Part shown: positions 9,210-16,894 of the stretch, piece after piece
How positions within the stretch are numbered: the stretch's first letter is position 1
How the letters are laid out: each line of letters opens with the position of its first letter
Assembly (NCBI RefSeq): GCF_040907265.1
Contig: NZ_JBFOHP010000002.1
Location: 3,930,501-3,994,500, forward strand
From: Streptomyces sclerotialus
GTDB taxonomy: Bacteria > Actinomycetota > Actinomycetes > Streptomycetales > Streptomycetaceae
Direction: 5' to 3'
DNA length: 64,000 bases
Position numbers and translations under genes: made by a program
The notes under the pieces: generated by a model
The model's input: the letters and a program-made list of their open reading frames with translations, nothing else
Databases searched by the model: none
What the model was told of the DNA's origin: nothing

Positions 9210-10063
9210 TGACGGAGCTGACTCTCCCGCGGGCGCCGCGGCTGATGCCCGCGCTGGCCAAGGGCGCGCTGACCGGGGCGGGCAAGCGGCCGCGGGCGGA
9301 CGCGCCGCTGCCCGCCGTACGCCTCACCCTGCCCGGCGTACGGGCCGACGCCGTACGCACCGCCGCCTACGCCGAGGTCTGCGGCTTCCGCGCGGACAGC
9401 CCTTTCCTGCCGGTCACCTGCCCGCACATCCTCGGCTTCCCGCTGGCCGCCCGGCTGATGAGCGCCCGGAGCTTCCCGCTCCCGATGCTCGGCCTCGTCC
9501 ACACCACGATCGAGATCGTCCAGCACGCGCCGCTCCCCGCCGACCGGCCACTGGACCTGACGGTGTACGCGGCGGAACTCCGCCCGCACCGCCGGGGCAC
9601 CGAGGCCGTCCTGGTGACGGAGGCCCGGCGCGACGGCGAGCTGGTCTGGGAGGACCGCAGCACCTACCTGGCCCGCCACCGCACAGGAAGCGCACCGGGC
9701 ACTTCCCCGCCGGCCGCCCCCGAACTGCCGCCCCGCGCCGAGTGGCGGCTGCCCGCCGGTCTCGGCCGCCGCCACGCCGCCGTCTCCGGCGACTACAACC
9801 CGATCCACCTGCACCCGCTGACGGCCCGTCCGCTGGGCTTCCCGCGCGCCATCGCCCACGGCATGTGGACCTTCGCCCGCTGCGCCGCCGAGGCCGTGCC
9901 CGAGGACGCCCCCTCCGTACGCCTCACCGCGGAGTTCCGGGCGCCGGTACTGCTCCCGGCCACGGTGACGTACGCCTCGGACGGCTCCGCGTTCGCCCTC
10001 CGCGGCGGCCCGGGCCACGAGACCCGCCTGCACCTCTCCGGCGAGGCGGAGATCAGGACCTGA
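9209..10063 (+). CDS. MaoC-type (R)-3-hydroxyacyl-CoA dehydratase (HtdX-like)
   Basis: 284 aa double hot-dog protein. The C-terminal half has the hydratase-2 signature SGDYNPIHLHPLTARPLGF with catalytic Asp195 and His200, then AIAHGMW. The N-terminal half (about 50-160) is the decayed hot-dog repeat. It interconverts trans-2-enoyl-CoA and (R)-3-hydroxyacyl-CoA, the product of the FabG4-like enzyme. The ATG at 9209 sits in TGATG with the fabG4 stop; a GTG three bases earlier is also possible. Its 3' end overlaps the convergent gene at 10053 by 11 bases. It matches htdX (Rv0241c) by context. Confidence 0.93.
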   Translation: MTELTLPRAPRLMPALAKGALTGAGKRPRADAPLPAVRLTLPGVRADAVRTAAYAEVCGFRADSPFLPVTCPHILGFPLAARLMSARSFPLPMLGLVHTTIEIVQHAPLPADRPLDLTVYAAELRPHRRGTEAVLVTEARRDGELVWEDRSTYLARHRTGSAPGTSPPAAPELPPRAEWRLPAGLGRRHAAVSGDYNPIHLHPLTARPLGFPRAIAHGMWTFARCAAEAVPEDAPSVRLTAEFRAPVLLPATVTYASDGSAFALRGGPGHETRLHLSGEAEIRT

Positions 10064-10562
10064 GCAAGCCGCTCCGGCAGAACACGCACCCGTGCCACTG
10101 CGGCAGCCCGCTGAGCACGCGGTGCCGCAGGCAGCTCGCGCTTGCCGCCTCTTCGGGGGCGGGGAAGTCGGTACAACCGGCGAGGAACCCGGGTGGCGGC
10201 GGGTCCAGTGGATCGAACGCCGCCACCATCGCTTCGTAACGCCGCAGGTACCCCTCGGCGTGCGGCGGGTCGTACCGCAGCTCGTCCCAGCGGTGGCGAT
10301 GACGGGCGAGCCGTACGGCACGGAGGACGAAGTCCCGGGCACCGTACGGATCGGCACCCCAGTCGACGTCCGCCAGGTCGAACCCGACGACGCCGTTGCC
10401 CATGACGTGCTGGTCCTGCTGGTTCAGCAGGGCGGCGAAGCGGCGCTCCCACTCGCTCTCGGCGAGCGCGGACACCGCGAGCATCAGCACCTCGACGAAG
10501 ACGTCGGTACCGCCGTTGCTCAGGTCCAGTCGCTCCTCACCCGCCGTGAAGACGTTGGCCAC
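10053..10562 (-). CDS. Conserved hypothetical protein (169 aa)
   Basis: Not recognised. It is a soluble, acidic protein without membrane segments. Tryptophans lie in DWGADPYG and RHRWDELRYDPP, and the C-terminus holds LRHRVLSGLPQWHGCVFCRSG, where two cysteines and a histidine could bind a metal. The GTG start lies 4 bases after the TetR stop, so it is very probably co-transcribed with TetR. Its stop overlaps the end of the convergent MaoC gene. Codon use is normal for the region, which supports a real gene. Confidence 0.7.
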   Translation of the reverse strand: MANVFTAGEERLDLSNGGTDVFVEVLMLAVSALAESEWERRFAALLNQQDQHVMGNGVVGFDLADVDWGADPYGARDFVLRAVRLARHRHRWDELRYDPPHAEGYLRRYEAMVAAFDPLDPPPPGFLAGCTDFPAPEEAASASCLRHRVLSGLPQWHGCVFCRSGLLRS

Positions 10563-10566
10563 CGGC

Positions 10567-11217
10567 TCACCCGCCCGGCGACCAGCGGGTCCCCGACATC
10601 AAAGGGCCCAGGCCGGTCCAGGCGAAGTTCATGAGGGTGGCGGCCGTTTCCTTGGCGGAGGGGCGGGCGTCGGCCGGGCGGGCGTTGGCCCACTCGGCGA
10701 GGGACTCGGCGGCACCGACGAGGGCGTGGGCCAGGCCGGAGACCTCGCGTTCCGCCAGGTTCTCGTCACAGCCCGCCTCCTGCGCGGCGGCGCCGATCAG
10801 GCCGGTCACGAACTCGGTGATCTCGGCCCGCATCGCGGCGACCTCCAGCGCGAACGGCTCGCCGTGCGTCCGGGCCTGCTGGTGCAGCACCGCCCAGCCC
10901 TCCGGGTGCTCGGCGGTGTGCGCGAAGAAGCCCTGCAGGCCGCTCCACAGCTGCCGGTCGGCCGGCGCCCCGGCCTCCACGGCGGCCCGTACGGCGGCGA
11001 CCAGGGCCGTGGCCTCCCGCCGGATGACCGCGCTGAACAGCTCCTCCTTGGAGTTCAGGTAGAGGTAGACCAGCGGCTTGGAGACGCCGGCGACCTCGGC
11101 GATCTCGTCCATGGAGGCGGCACGGTAACCGCGCCGCGCGAACGTCAGCACGGCCGCGTCCATCATCTGCTGCTCGCGCACCGCCCGCGGCACCCGCTTG
11201 TTCTTCACGCCACTCAC
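10567..11217 (-). CDS. TetR-family regulator, probable controller of the fadA2/fabG4 genes
   Basis: 216 aa. N-terminal helix-turn-helix: EQQMMDAAVLTFARRGY, then MDEIAEVAGVSKPLVYLYLNSKEELF, the classical TetR DNA-binding layout. The C-terminal ligand domain is typical but gives no ligand. The GTG start has GGAAGG upstream. The promoter region has the motif AAGTAAGTTTACG, which also lies between the thiolase and fabG4 genes. Autoregulation plus control of those genes is therefore likely. Acyl-CoA is the natural guess for the inducer. The hypothetical gene at 10053-10562 follows in the same operon. Confidence 0.93.
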   Translation of the reverse strand: MSGVKNKRVPRAVREQQMMDAAVLTFARRGYRAASMDEIAEVAGVSKPLVYLYLNSKEELFSAVIRREATALVAAVRAAVEAGAPADRQLWSGLQGFFAHTAEHPEGWAVLHQQARTHGEPFALEVAAMRAEITEFVTGLIGAAAQEAGCDENLAEREVSGLAHALVGAAESLAEWANARPADARPSAKETAATLMNFAWTGLGPLMSGTRWSPGG

Positions 11218-11242
11218 ACCGAACGTCCTTCCGCCCCGCCCT

Positions 11243-11264
11243 CTTACCGCTAAGTAAGTTTACG
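11243..11264. promoter_or_regulatory. Probable TetR operator upstream of its own gene
   Basis: AAGTAAGTTTACG (11252-11264) matches the fabG4 intergenic motif at 12 of 13 positions. CTTAC (11243-11247) and GTAAG (11254-11258) form an additional inverted pair. It lies 35-47 bases from the GTG start. Confidence 0.55.
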
Positions 11265-11326
11265 GATCCGCCCCTCCGGGGCCCCGCCCTCCGCCGGTGT
11301 TATCGCGTGGACTGGCCGCCGAGGTT

Positions 11327-11367
11327 GCGAGACGGTACGGTTCGTTACGCGAGACGCCACGTCTCGC
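11327..11367. promoter_or_regulatory. Inverted and direct repeats before the hydrolase gene
   Basis: GCGAGACG occurs at 11327-11334 and 11349-11356, and its complement CGTCTCGC at 11360-11367, leaving a perfect 8-bp inverted repeat with a 3-base loop. The first copy leads into GAGACGGTACGGTTCGT, which looks like the operators of many actinobacterial TetR proteins. The controlled gene would start at 11386. Confidence 0.45.
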
Positions 11368-11385
11368 GACGGGAGGGAGGACGCC

Positions 11386-12279
11386 ATGGACGGCGAGCGG
11401 TACGTGGAGGTGGCGCCCGGGGTACGCCTGTGGACCGAGCAGCGCGGCGCGGCGGACGCCCCGCCGCTGCTGCTGATCATGGGCGCGCAGGCATCCGGGC
11501 TGGGCTGGCCCGACGAGCTGGTCGACACGCTGGCCGCGCACCACCGGGTCATCCGCTACGACCACCGCGACACCGGGCGTTCCCCCTGGGCGTTCGACGA
11601 GCGGCCGTACCGGATCACCGACCTGGCCGAGGACGCGCTCGGCGTGCTCGACGGGCTGGGGGTGGCGCGGGCGCACGTCGTCGGCCTGTCGCTGGGTGGC
11701 ATGCTCGCGCAGCTGCTGATCGCCGATCACCCGGAGCGGCTGCTGAGCGCGACACTCATGGGGACGTGCGCACTCAGCACGACGGACTACGTACGGACGG
11801 ACGGCACCCGGGTGCCGGTCACGGAGCTGCCGGGCATCGCGCCGGAGATCCTGGAGGCCTGGGCACAGCCTGTGGAGGACCGCGGCCCGGAGGCCGAGCT
11901 GGACCGGCGGGTCGCGCACTGGCGGCTGCTGACCGGCGGCGGCATCCCGTTCGACGCGACGTACTTCCGCGCGCTGGAACAGCGGATCATCGCGCACGCG
12001 GGGCGGTACGACACCAACGGCGCGCACGGCCGCGCCGACGACTCGGGGATGCTGCGGACGGCGGAGCTGGCCCGGACGGAGGTGCCCACGCTCGTCGTCC
12101 GCGCGAGCGCCGAGCCGGTGTTCCCGCCGCCGCACGCGGAGCACCTCGCGCAGGTGATCGGACACGGCACCCGGCTCGTGGACATCCCCGGCATGGGGCA
12201 CGCCCTGCCGAGGGAGGTACTGGATCCGCTGGCCGGCGCCCTGCTGGAGCACACCCTCCGAGCGTCCGCGGCCGCCTGA
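11386..12279 (+). CDS. Alpha/beta hydrolase
   Basis: 297 aa. Alpha/beta-hydrolase fold: oxyanion region LLLIMGAQASG, RYDHRDTGRS, nucleophile elbow GLSLGG with Ser102, and a C-terminal PGMGHALP histidine. The sequence type is that of esterases annotated near RdmC/aclacinomycin methylesterase, but substrate prediction from this is unsafe. GGGAGGGAGG precedes the ATG by 4-10 bases. The gene appears monocistronic: it has its own repeat-rich promoter and a strong bidirectional terminator downstream. Confidence 0.9.
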   Translation: MDGERYVEVAPGVRLWTEQRGAADAPPLLLIMGAQASGLGWPDELVDTLAAHHRVIRYDHRDTGRSPWAFDERPYRITDLAEDALGVLDGLGVARAHVVGLSLGGMLAQLLIADHPERLLSATLMGTCALSTTDYVRTDGTRVPVTELPGIAPEILEAWAQPVEDRGPEAELDRRVAHWRLLTGGGIPFDATYFRALEQRIIAHAGRYDTNGAHGRADDSGMLRTAELARTEVPTLVVRASAEPVFPPPHAEHLAQVIGHGTRLVDIPGMGHALPREVLDPLAGALLEHTLRASAAA

Positions 12280-12301
12280 TCCCACGGCCGCCTGACGCAC
12301 G

Positions 12302-12333
12302 AGCGCCCCGGAACCGGGCGGCTCCGGGGCGCT
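12302..12333. terminator. Bidirectional terminator between hydrolase and symporter genes
   Basis: AGCGCCCCGGA (12302-12312) pairs perfectly with TCCGGGGCGCT (12323-12333), an 11-bp stem with a 10-base loop lying between two convergent genes. Confidence 0.8.
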
Positions 12334-12361
12334 GCGGCCGTACGGGGGCGAACCGGGAAGG

Positions 12362-13720
12362 TCAGCCGGCGGGCGCCGGGACGGTGACCTTCTGCTCGGC
12401 CTCCTGCGCGGCGGACGGCGCCTCGGCGTCGCCGTCCAGGCTGATGCTGGTGGCCGAGGCGTACGCGTCGCGGTCCAGGATCCTCTCCTTGGCGGAGACC
12501 AGGATGGGGACGACGACCTGGCCGGCCACGTTGGTGGCGGTACGCATCATGTCCAGGATCGGGTCGATGGCCATGAGGAGACCGACACCGGCCAGCGGGA
12601 GCCCCAGGGTGGACAGGGTCAGGGTCAGCATGACCGTGGCGCCGGTGAGGCCGGCGGTGGCGGCCGAGCCGATGACCGAGACGAAGGCGATCAGGATGTA
12701 GTCACCGATGTGCAGCGGCACGTCGAAGATCTGCGCGATGAAGATCGCGGCGAGCGCCGGGTAGATGGAGGCGCAGCCGTCCATCTTGGTCGTCGAGCCG
12801 AAGGGCACCGCGAAGGACGCGTACTCCTTCGGGACGCCGAGGCGCTCGGTGACCCTCTGGGTGACCGGCATGGTGCCGACCGAGGAGCGGGAGACGAACG
12901 CCAGCTGGATCGCGGGCCAGGCGCCGCGGAAGAACTGCAGCGGGTTGACCTTGGCGACCGCGGAGAGCAGCAGCGGGTAGACGCCGAACATCACCAGCGC
13001 GCAGCCGACGTAGATGTCGACGGTGAAGGTCGCGTACTTGCCGATGAGGTTCCAGCCGTACGTGGCGATCGCGTTGCCGATGAGGCCGAGGGTGCCCAGC
13101 GGGGCCAGCCGGATGACCCACCACAGGGCCTTCTGCAGCAGCTCCAGCGCCGAGCGGCTGAGCTTGAGGACCGGCTCTGCCTTCTCGCCCAGCTGGAGCG
13201 CGGCGATGCCGACGACGGCCGCCATGAAGACGATCTGCAGGACCTGCAGCTCGGTGAAGGGCGTGATGATGTCGGTCGGGATGATCCCGGTCAGGAAGTC
13301 GATCCAGGTACCGGCGTGGTCGGGCTTGGAGCCGTCGGCGGGCGTGAGGCCCGTACCGGAGCCGGGGTTGGTGACCAGGCCGATGGCCATGCCGATCGCG
13401 ACCGCGATCAGCGAGGTGACCATGAACCACAGCAGGGTGCGGGTGGCGAGCCGGGCGGCGTTGTTGACCTGCCGCAGGTTGGTGATCGACACCACGATGG
13501 CGAAGAAGACCAGCGGGGCCACGGCCAGCTTCAGCAGCTGGACGAAGAGCTCACCGATCTTGCCGAGGGTGGTGACCAGCCAGCCGACGTCGCCGCTCTT
13601 GGCGATCCAGCCGAGGAGCACACCGAGGACGAGACCCAGCAGGATCTGGGCCCAGAAGGGGACCTTCGGTATGCGGGAGGTTCTGCGAGAGGTCTCGGAA
13701 GACGTGGACAACGGGCACAC
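12362..13720 (-). CDS. Dicarboxylate/amino acid:cation symporter (DAACS, GltP/DctA type)
   Basis: 452 aa polytopic inner-membrane carrier with about eight helices and two re-entrant loops. Family motifs are clear: SSVGTMPVT (serine-rich hairpin 1), FGSTTKMDGCA, and DMMRTATNV (substrate-binding aspartate and arginine). It takes up glutamate, aspartate or C4-dicarboxylates with Na+ or H+. A hydrophilic C-terminal tail of about 40 residues is extra. The start is uncertain: GTG at 13720 has a ribosome-binding site that is too close, while a TTG at 13711 would have GGAG at normal spacing. The gene is alone, with an AT-rich promoter upstream. Confidence 0.93.
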   Translation of the reverse strand: MCPLSTSSETSRRTSRIPKVPFWAQILLGLVLGVLLGWIAKSGDVGWLVTTLGKIGELFVQLLKLAVAPLVFFAIVVSITNLRQVNNAARLATRTLLWFMVTSLIAVAIGMAIGLVTNPGSGTGLTPADGSKPDHAGTWIDFLTGIIPTDIITPFTELQVLQIVFMAAVVGIAALQLGEKAEPVLKLSRSALELLQKALWWVIRLAPLGTLGLIGNAIATYGWNLIGKYATFTVDIYVGCALVMFGVYPLLLSAVAKVNPLQFFRGAWPAIQLAFVSRSSVGTMPVTQRVTERLGVPKEYASFAVPFGSTTKMDGCASIYPALAAIFIAQIFDVPLHIGDYILIAFVSVIGSAATAGLTGATVMLTLTLSTLGLPLAGVGLLMAIDPILDMMRTATNVAGQVVVPILVSAKERILDRDAYASATSISLDGDAEAPSAAQEAEQKVTVPAPAG

Positions 13721-13925
13721 TCCGGGTGCGTGCAGGCTTCGGGAAGAGGGCGTGTGGCGCCAGGAGGTCCGTTTTCGGGATCTCCGGCCGCTGCGGCGGA
13801 CGTCGCGCGGACGTCAGCGGCGGCAACAGGCCGCGGACTCACAGCGGCAAAGATCGACGTGCAGGCGCGCCACGAGCGTGAGGCTCATGGGGAACGAGTG
13901 CGCTACTGCTGTCTTCATGTCCGAT

Positions 13926-13966
13926 ACGTTAACACTTGAACTTTGGGTTACTCAAAGAAAATCTTT
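13926..13966 (-). promoter_or_regulatory. AT-rich promoter/operator region of the symporter gene
   Basis: A locally AT-rich patch with TTGAGT (complement of 13950-13955) about 18 bases from TAACGT (complement of 13926-13931) makes a plausible minus-strand promoter. CAAAGA-AAA-TCTTTG (from 13953) and CTTTG-n7-CAAAG are overlapping inverted repeats. The rest of 13721-14001 shows no gene. Confidence 0.4.
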
Positions 13967-14001
13967 GGCATGCTCCGCCGCGGACCGGACGGGAGACACC
14001 G

Positions 14002-14039
14002 ACGCCCGCCGGTGGAGCGGAAACTCCACGGGCGGGCGT
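14002..14039 (-). terminator. Terminator downstream of the DUF4229 gene
   Basis: ACGCCCGCC (14002-14010) pairs with GGCGGGCGT (14031-14039), and GTGGAG (14012-14017) with CTCCAC (14024-14029). One mismatch separates the two stem parts. Confidence 0.7.
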
Positions 14040-14090
14040 GAGTGGTGTGTGAGGCGCCTTACACGTCCGGCCGGCGACGGCCGGGCGGTC

Positions 14091-14378
14091 TCAGACGCCG
14101 TCCTCCTGGCTGCGGTTGGCGGCGAGCCGCGCCTTCTGCCGGTCGACCTTGGCCACGATCTGCTCGGACATCGCGTCCCGCTGCTTGCGCAGCAGCACGA
14201 AGCTGAGCGGCGCGGAGATCACGATGGCGAGCAGCAGCATCCAGATGGTGTTCGAGCTGCCCACACCCAGCGGGATGACGCGGAAGTACGCGAGGACCCA
14301 GACGACCGCGAAGCAGACGACAAAGATGCCCACACGGGAAGCGGTGTAGAGGAGTGCGGCGTGCTTCTGGCTGCTCAC
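14091..14378 (-). CDS. DUF4229 membrane protein
   Basis: 95 aa. Two hydrophobic helices (ASRVGIFVVCFAVVWVLAY and IWMLLLAIVISAPLSFVLL) are followed by a basic, charged C-terminal tail ending QKARLAANRSQEDGV. This is the DUF4229 family found across actinobacteria, commonly near menaquinone genes; function unknown. mqnE is about 0.7 kb upstream on the same strand, with the GNAT gene between them. Confidence 0.85.
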   Translation of the reverse strand: MSSQKHAALLYTASRVGIFVVCFAVVWVLAYFRVIPLGVGSSNTIWMLLLAIVISAPLSFVLLRKQRDAMSEQIVAKVDRQKARLAANRSQEDGV

Positions 14379-14472
14379 GGTCGGACCTTCTTCTCAACGA
14401 CAACCGAAAGGGTCTGCATCCAGTCAAGCACAGCACCCTGTGTGATCTTTGCCGCCCCCGGCGCCGGGACCG

Positions 14473-14997
14473 TCAGGCCACTTCCCGCCACATCGTGATG
14501 TCGTCGCGGTAGTCGTCATCGGCGACCTTGATGGCGTCGGGGACCCGGCCGACCTCCTTGTACCCGCAGGAGGCGTAGAAGCGGTCGGCGCCGGTGCCGC
14601 CGCGGCAGGTGAGCCGGACGCCCCGTATCCCCTCGGCACCGCGCGCCGCGTCCTCGACCGCGGCCATCAGCTCCCGGCCCACGCCCTGCCCCTGGAGGGA
14701 CGGGTGGACCATCACGCTGTAGACCCACAGCCAGTGCCGCATGAGGCGGTGGGTGTTGGCGTACACGAAGGCGGTGGCCAGCGGCGTGCCCGCAGCGTCC
14801 CGGCCGACGATCAGCCGGGCCTGGCCCTCGGCCATCGCCGCCAGGTGCTTCACCAGCTCGGGGCGGATGTCGTCCTGGGTCACAGGCGGCACGAACCCCA
14901 CCGCGCCGCCGGCGTTCGAGACGTCCGCCCACAGCGCGCAGACGCCGTCGCGCAGCTCCGGAGTGACGGAAGGGTCCAGATCGAAGCGGAGGCTCAT
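14473..14997 (-). CDS. GNAT-family N-acetyltransferase
   Basis: 174 aa from the ATG at 14997, which has TAGGG 7 bases upstream; an in-frame start at 15021 would add eight residues. The acetyl-CoA pyrophosphate loop LQGQGVGRELM and the downstream RLTCRGGTGADRFYASCGY segment define the GNAT fold. The acceptor substrate is unknown. It lies between mqnE and DUF4229 on the same strand, with 68 bases to mqnE. Confidence 0.85.
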   Translation of the reverse strand: MSLRFDLDPSVTPELRDGVCALWADVSNAGGAVGFVPPVTQDDIRPELVKHLAAMAEGQARLIVGRDAAGTPLATAFVYANTHRLMRHWLWVYSVMVHPSLQGQGVGRELMAAVEDAARGAEGIRGVRLTCRGGTGADRFYASCGYKEVGRVPDAIKVADDDYRDDITMWREVA

Positions 14998-15065
14998 GAT
15001 CTGGACCCTAATCGTCACCACTGACGACGCGGAGCGCGTGCGTCACACGCGCACCGAGCGTTGTG

Positions 15066-16229
15066 TCACACCCGCATCGGCTGGGGCTCGTCGCGGCGGT
15101 GCGCGTCGGGGCCCGGGTACTCGCGGATGATCTCGTACCGGGTGTTCCGCTCGACCGGCCGGAAGCCGGCGTCCCGGATGAGGTCCAGCAGGTCCTCACG
15201 GGTGAGCTTGTTCGGCGTGCCGTAGTTGTCGGCGTCGTGCGTGATCTTGTACTCGACCACCGAGCCGTCCATGTCGTCGGCGCCGTGCTGGAGCGCCAGC
15301 TGCGTGGTCTGGAGGCCGTGCATGACCCAGAAGCACTTCACGTGCGGCACGTTGTCGAACAGCAGACGGGAGACCGCGAAGGTCTTCAGCGCCTCGGCAC
15401 CGGTGGCCATCGTCGTGCGCGCCTGCAGCTTGTTGCGGACCTTGCCGTCCTTCATGTCCACGAAGTCGTGCTGGTAGCGCAGCGGGATGAAGACCTGGAA
15501 GCCGCCGGTCTCGTCCTGCAGCTCACGCAGCCGCAGCACGTGGTCGACGCGGTGGCGCGGCTCCTCGATGTGCCCGTACAGCATCGTGGAGGGCGTCTTG
15601 AGGCCCTTCTCGTGCGCCAGGCGGTGGATCCGCGACCAGTCCTCCCAGTGGGTGCGGTGGTCGACGATGTGCTGCCGGACCTCCCAGTCGAAGATCTCGG
15701 CGCCGCCGCCGGTCAACGACTCCAGGCCGGCCTCGATCAGCTCGTCGAGGATGTCGGAGGCGGACAGGCCCGAGATGGACTCGAAGTGGTGGATCTCCGT
15801 GGCCGTGAAGGCCTTGAGGCCGACGTTCGGCAGCGCTTCCTTGAGGGCCTTCAGGGAGCGGGGGTAGTAGCGCCAGGGCAGGTTCGGGTGCAGGCCGTTG
15901 ACGATGTGCAGCTCGGTGAGGTTCTCGTGCTCCATGGCCTTGGCCAGGCGGACGGCCTCCTCGATGCGCATCGTGTACGCGTCCTTCTCGCCCGGCTTGC
16001 GCTGGAAGGAGCAGTAGGCGCACGAGGCGGTGCACACGTTCGTCATGTTGAGGTGACGGTTCACATTGAAGTGCACCATGTCGCCGTTCTTACGGGTCCG
16101 CACCTCGTGCGCGAGGCCACCGAGCCACGCCAGGTCATCGGACTCGTAGAGGGCGATGCCGTCCTCACGGGTCAGCCGCTCACCGGCGTGGACCTTCTCC
16201 TCCAGCTCGCGCTTGAGCCCAGCGTCCAT
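15066..16229 (-). CDS. mqnE: Aminofutalosine synthase MqnE (radical SAM)
   Basis: 387 aa. The cluster motif CTASCAYCSF sits in NMTNVCTASCAYCSFQRKPG, and GGGAEIFDWEVR and ETGGFQVFIPLRYQHD are diagnostic of MqnE. It joins the MqnA product to SAM-derived adenosine to make aminofutalosine. The ATG at 16229 is chosen over an in-frame start 36 bases earlier because MDAGLKRELEEKV is the normal N-terminus of the family. The Lrp gene upstream (16334-16789) has its own start and a hairpin in between, so the two may be separate transcripts. MqnA, MqnC and the late decarboxylase/prenyltransferase genes are also in this window. Confidence 0.95.
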   Translation of the reverse strand: MDAGLKRELEEKVHAGERLTREDGIALYESDDLAWLGGLAHEVRTRKNGDMVHFNVNRHLNMTNVCTASCAYCSFQRKPGEKDAYTMRIEEAVRLAKAMEHENLTELHIVNGLHPNLPWRYYPRSLKALKEALPNVGLKAFTATEIHHFESISGLSASDILDELIEAGLESLTGGGAEIFDWEVRQHIVDHRTHWEDWSRIHRLAHEKGLKTPSTMLYGHIEEPRHRVDHVLRLRELQDETGGFQVFIPLRYQHDFVDMKDGKVRNKLQARTTMATGAEALKTFAVSRLLFDNVPHVKCFWVMHGLQTTQLALQHGADDMDGSVVEYKITHDADNYGTPNKLTREDLLDLIRDAGFRPVERNTRYEIIREYPGPDAHRRDEPQPMRV

Positions 16230-16284
16230 TCCGGCCCGCCCTTTCCTGTTTCTGCCGAATAACAAGCCTCACCGAGCCTACTCC

Positions 16285-16301
16285 CCCGGCCTTCGGCCGG
16301 G
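16285..16301 (-). terminator. Hairpin between Lrp and mqnE
   Basis: CCCGGCC-TTC-GGCCGGG forms a 7-bp stem, with a second weaker GC hairpin near 16317-16334. No U-tract follows, so termination of the Lrp transcript is possible but not certain. Confidence 0.45.
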
Positions 16302-16333
16302 CGGTGCCCCCGTACGCAGCCGCTTCGCGGCCG

Positions 16334-16789
16334 CTAGGCCTCTTCAGGAAGCTCTCCGACCCGGTTCTCCCACTTCGTGGAGAGCACGACCGTGGTCCGC
16401 GTACGGGACACGCCCTTGGTGCCGGACAGCCGGCGGATGGTGCGCTCCAGGCCGTCCACGTCGTCGACGCGGACCTTGAGCATGTAGGAGTCGTCGCCCG
16501 CGATGAACCAGCAGTCCTCGATCTCGGAGAGGTCGCGCAGCCGGTGGGCGAGCTCCTCGTGGTCGGTGGCGTCCGTCAGCGAGATGCCGACCAGGGCCGT
16601 GACCCCCAGGCCCAGCGAGGCGGCGTCGACCGTGGCGCGATAGCCGGTGATCACACCGGCCGACTCCAGCCGGTTGATGCGGTCCGTGACGCTGGGGCCG
16701 GAAAGACCCACGAGCCGGCCGAGCTCCGCGTAGGAGGCCCTGCCGTTCTCGCGCAGTGCCTGGATGAGCTGCCTGTCCACCGCGTCCAT
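16334..16789 (-). CDS. Lrp/AsnC-family transcriptional regulator
   Basis: 151 aa. N-terminal helix-turn-helix (VDRQLIQALRENGRASYAEL, then LSGPSVTDRINRLESAGVI) is followed by the RAM ligand-binding domain (GLGVTALVGISLTDA; DSYMLKVRVDDVDGLE). Such proteins sense amino acids and form octamers on DNA. The gene sits between mqnE and the UbiX-like gene, a conserved position in streptomycetes. A role in controlling menaquinone genes is only suggested by location. A TGCAGG/CCTGCA inverted repeat lies 60 bases upstream. Confidence 0.93.
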   Translation of the reverse strand: MDAVDRQLIQALRENGRASYAELGRLVGLSGPSVTDRINRLESAGVITGYRATVDAASLGLGVTALVGISLTDATDHEELAHRLRDLSEIEDCWFIAGDDSYMLKVRVDDVDGLERTIRRLSGTKGVSRTRTTVVLSTKWENRVGELPEEA

Positions 16790-16848
16790 TGCGTCCCCGA
16801 CCTTTCAATCTTTCCGCACTGCCACTACTGATTACAGAATCTAAGGCA

Positions 16849-16869
16849 TGCAGGGCGATTTAGCCTGCA
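16849..16869. promoter_or_regulatory. Possible Lrp box upstream of the Lrp gene
   Basis: TGCAGG (16849-16854) and CCTGCA (16864-16869) are an inverted pair separated by nine AT-richer bases, the spacing expected of Lrp/AsnC binding sites. It lies between the Lrp start and the UbiX stop. Confidence 0.4.
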
Positions 16870-16894
16870 ATCCCAGGTAAAAAACGGAGTTGGA

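Noticed and set aside
15063..16262. A 399-codon plus-strand frame opposite mqnE
   Set aside because: Exact antisense of a clearly recognised enzyme, with no motif of its own.
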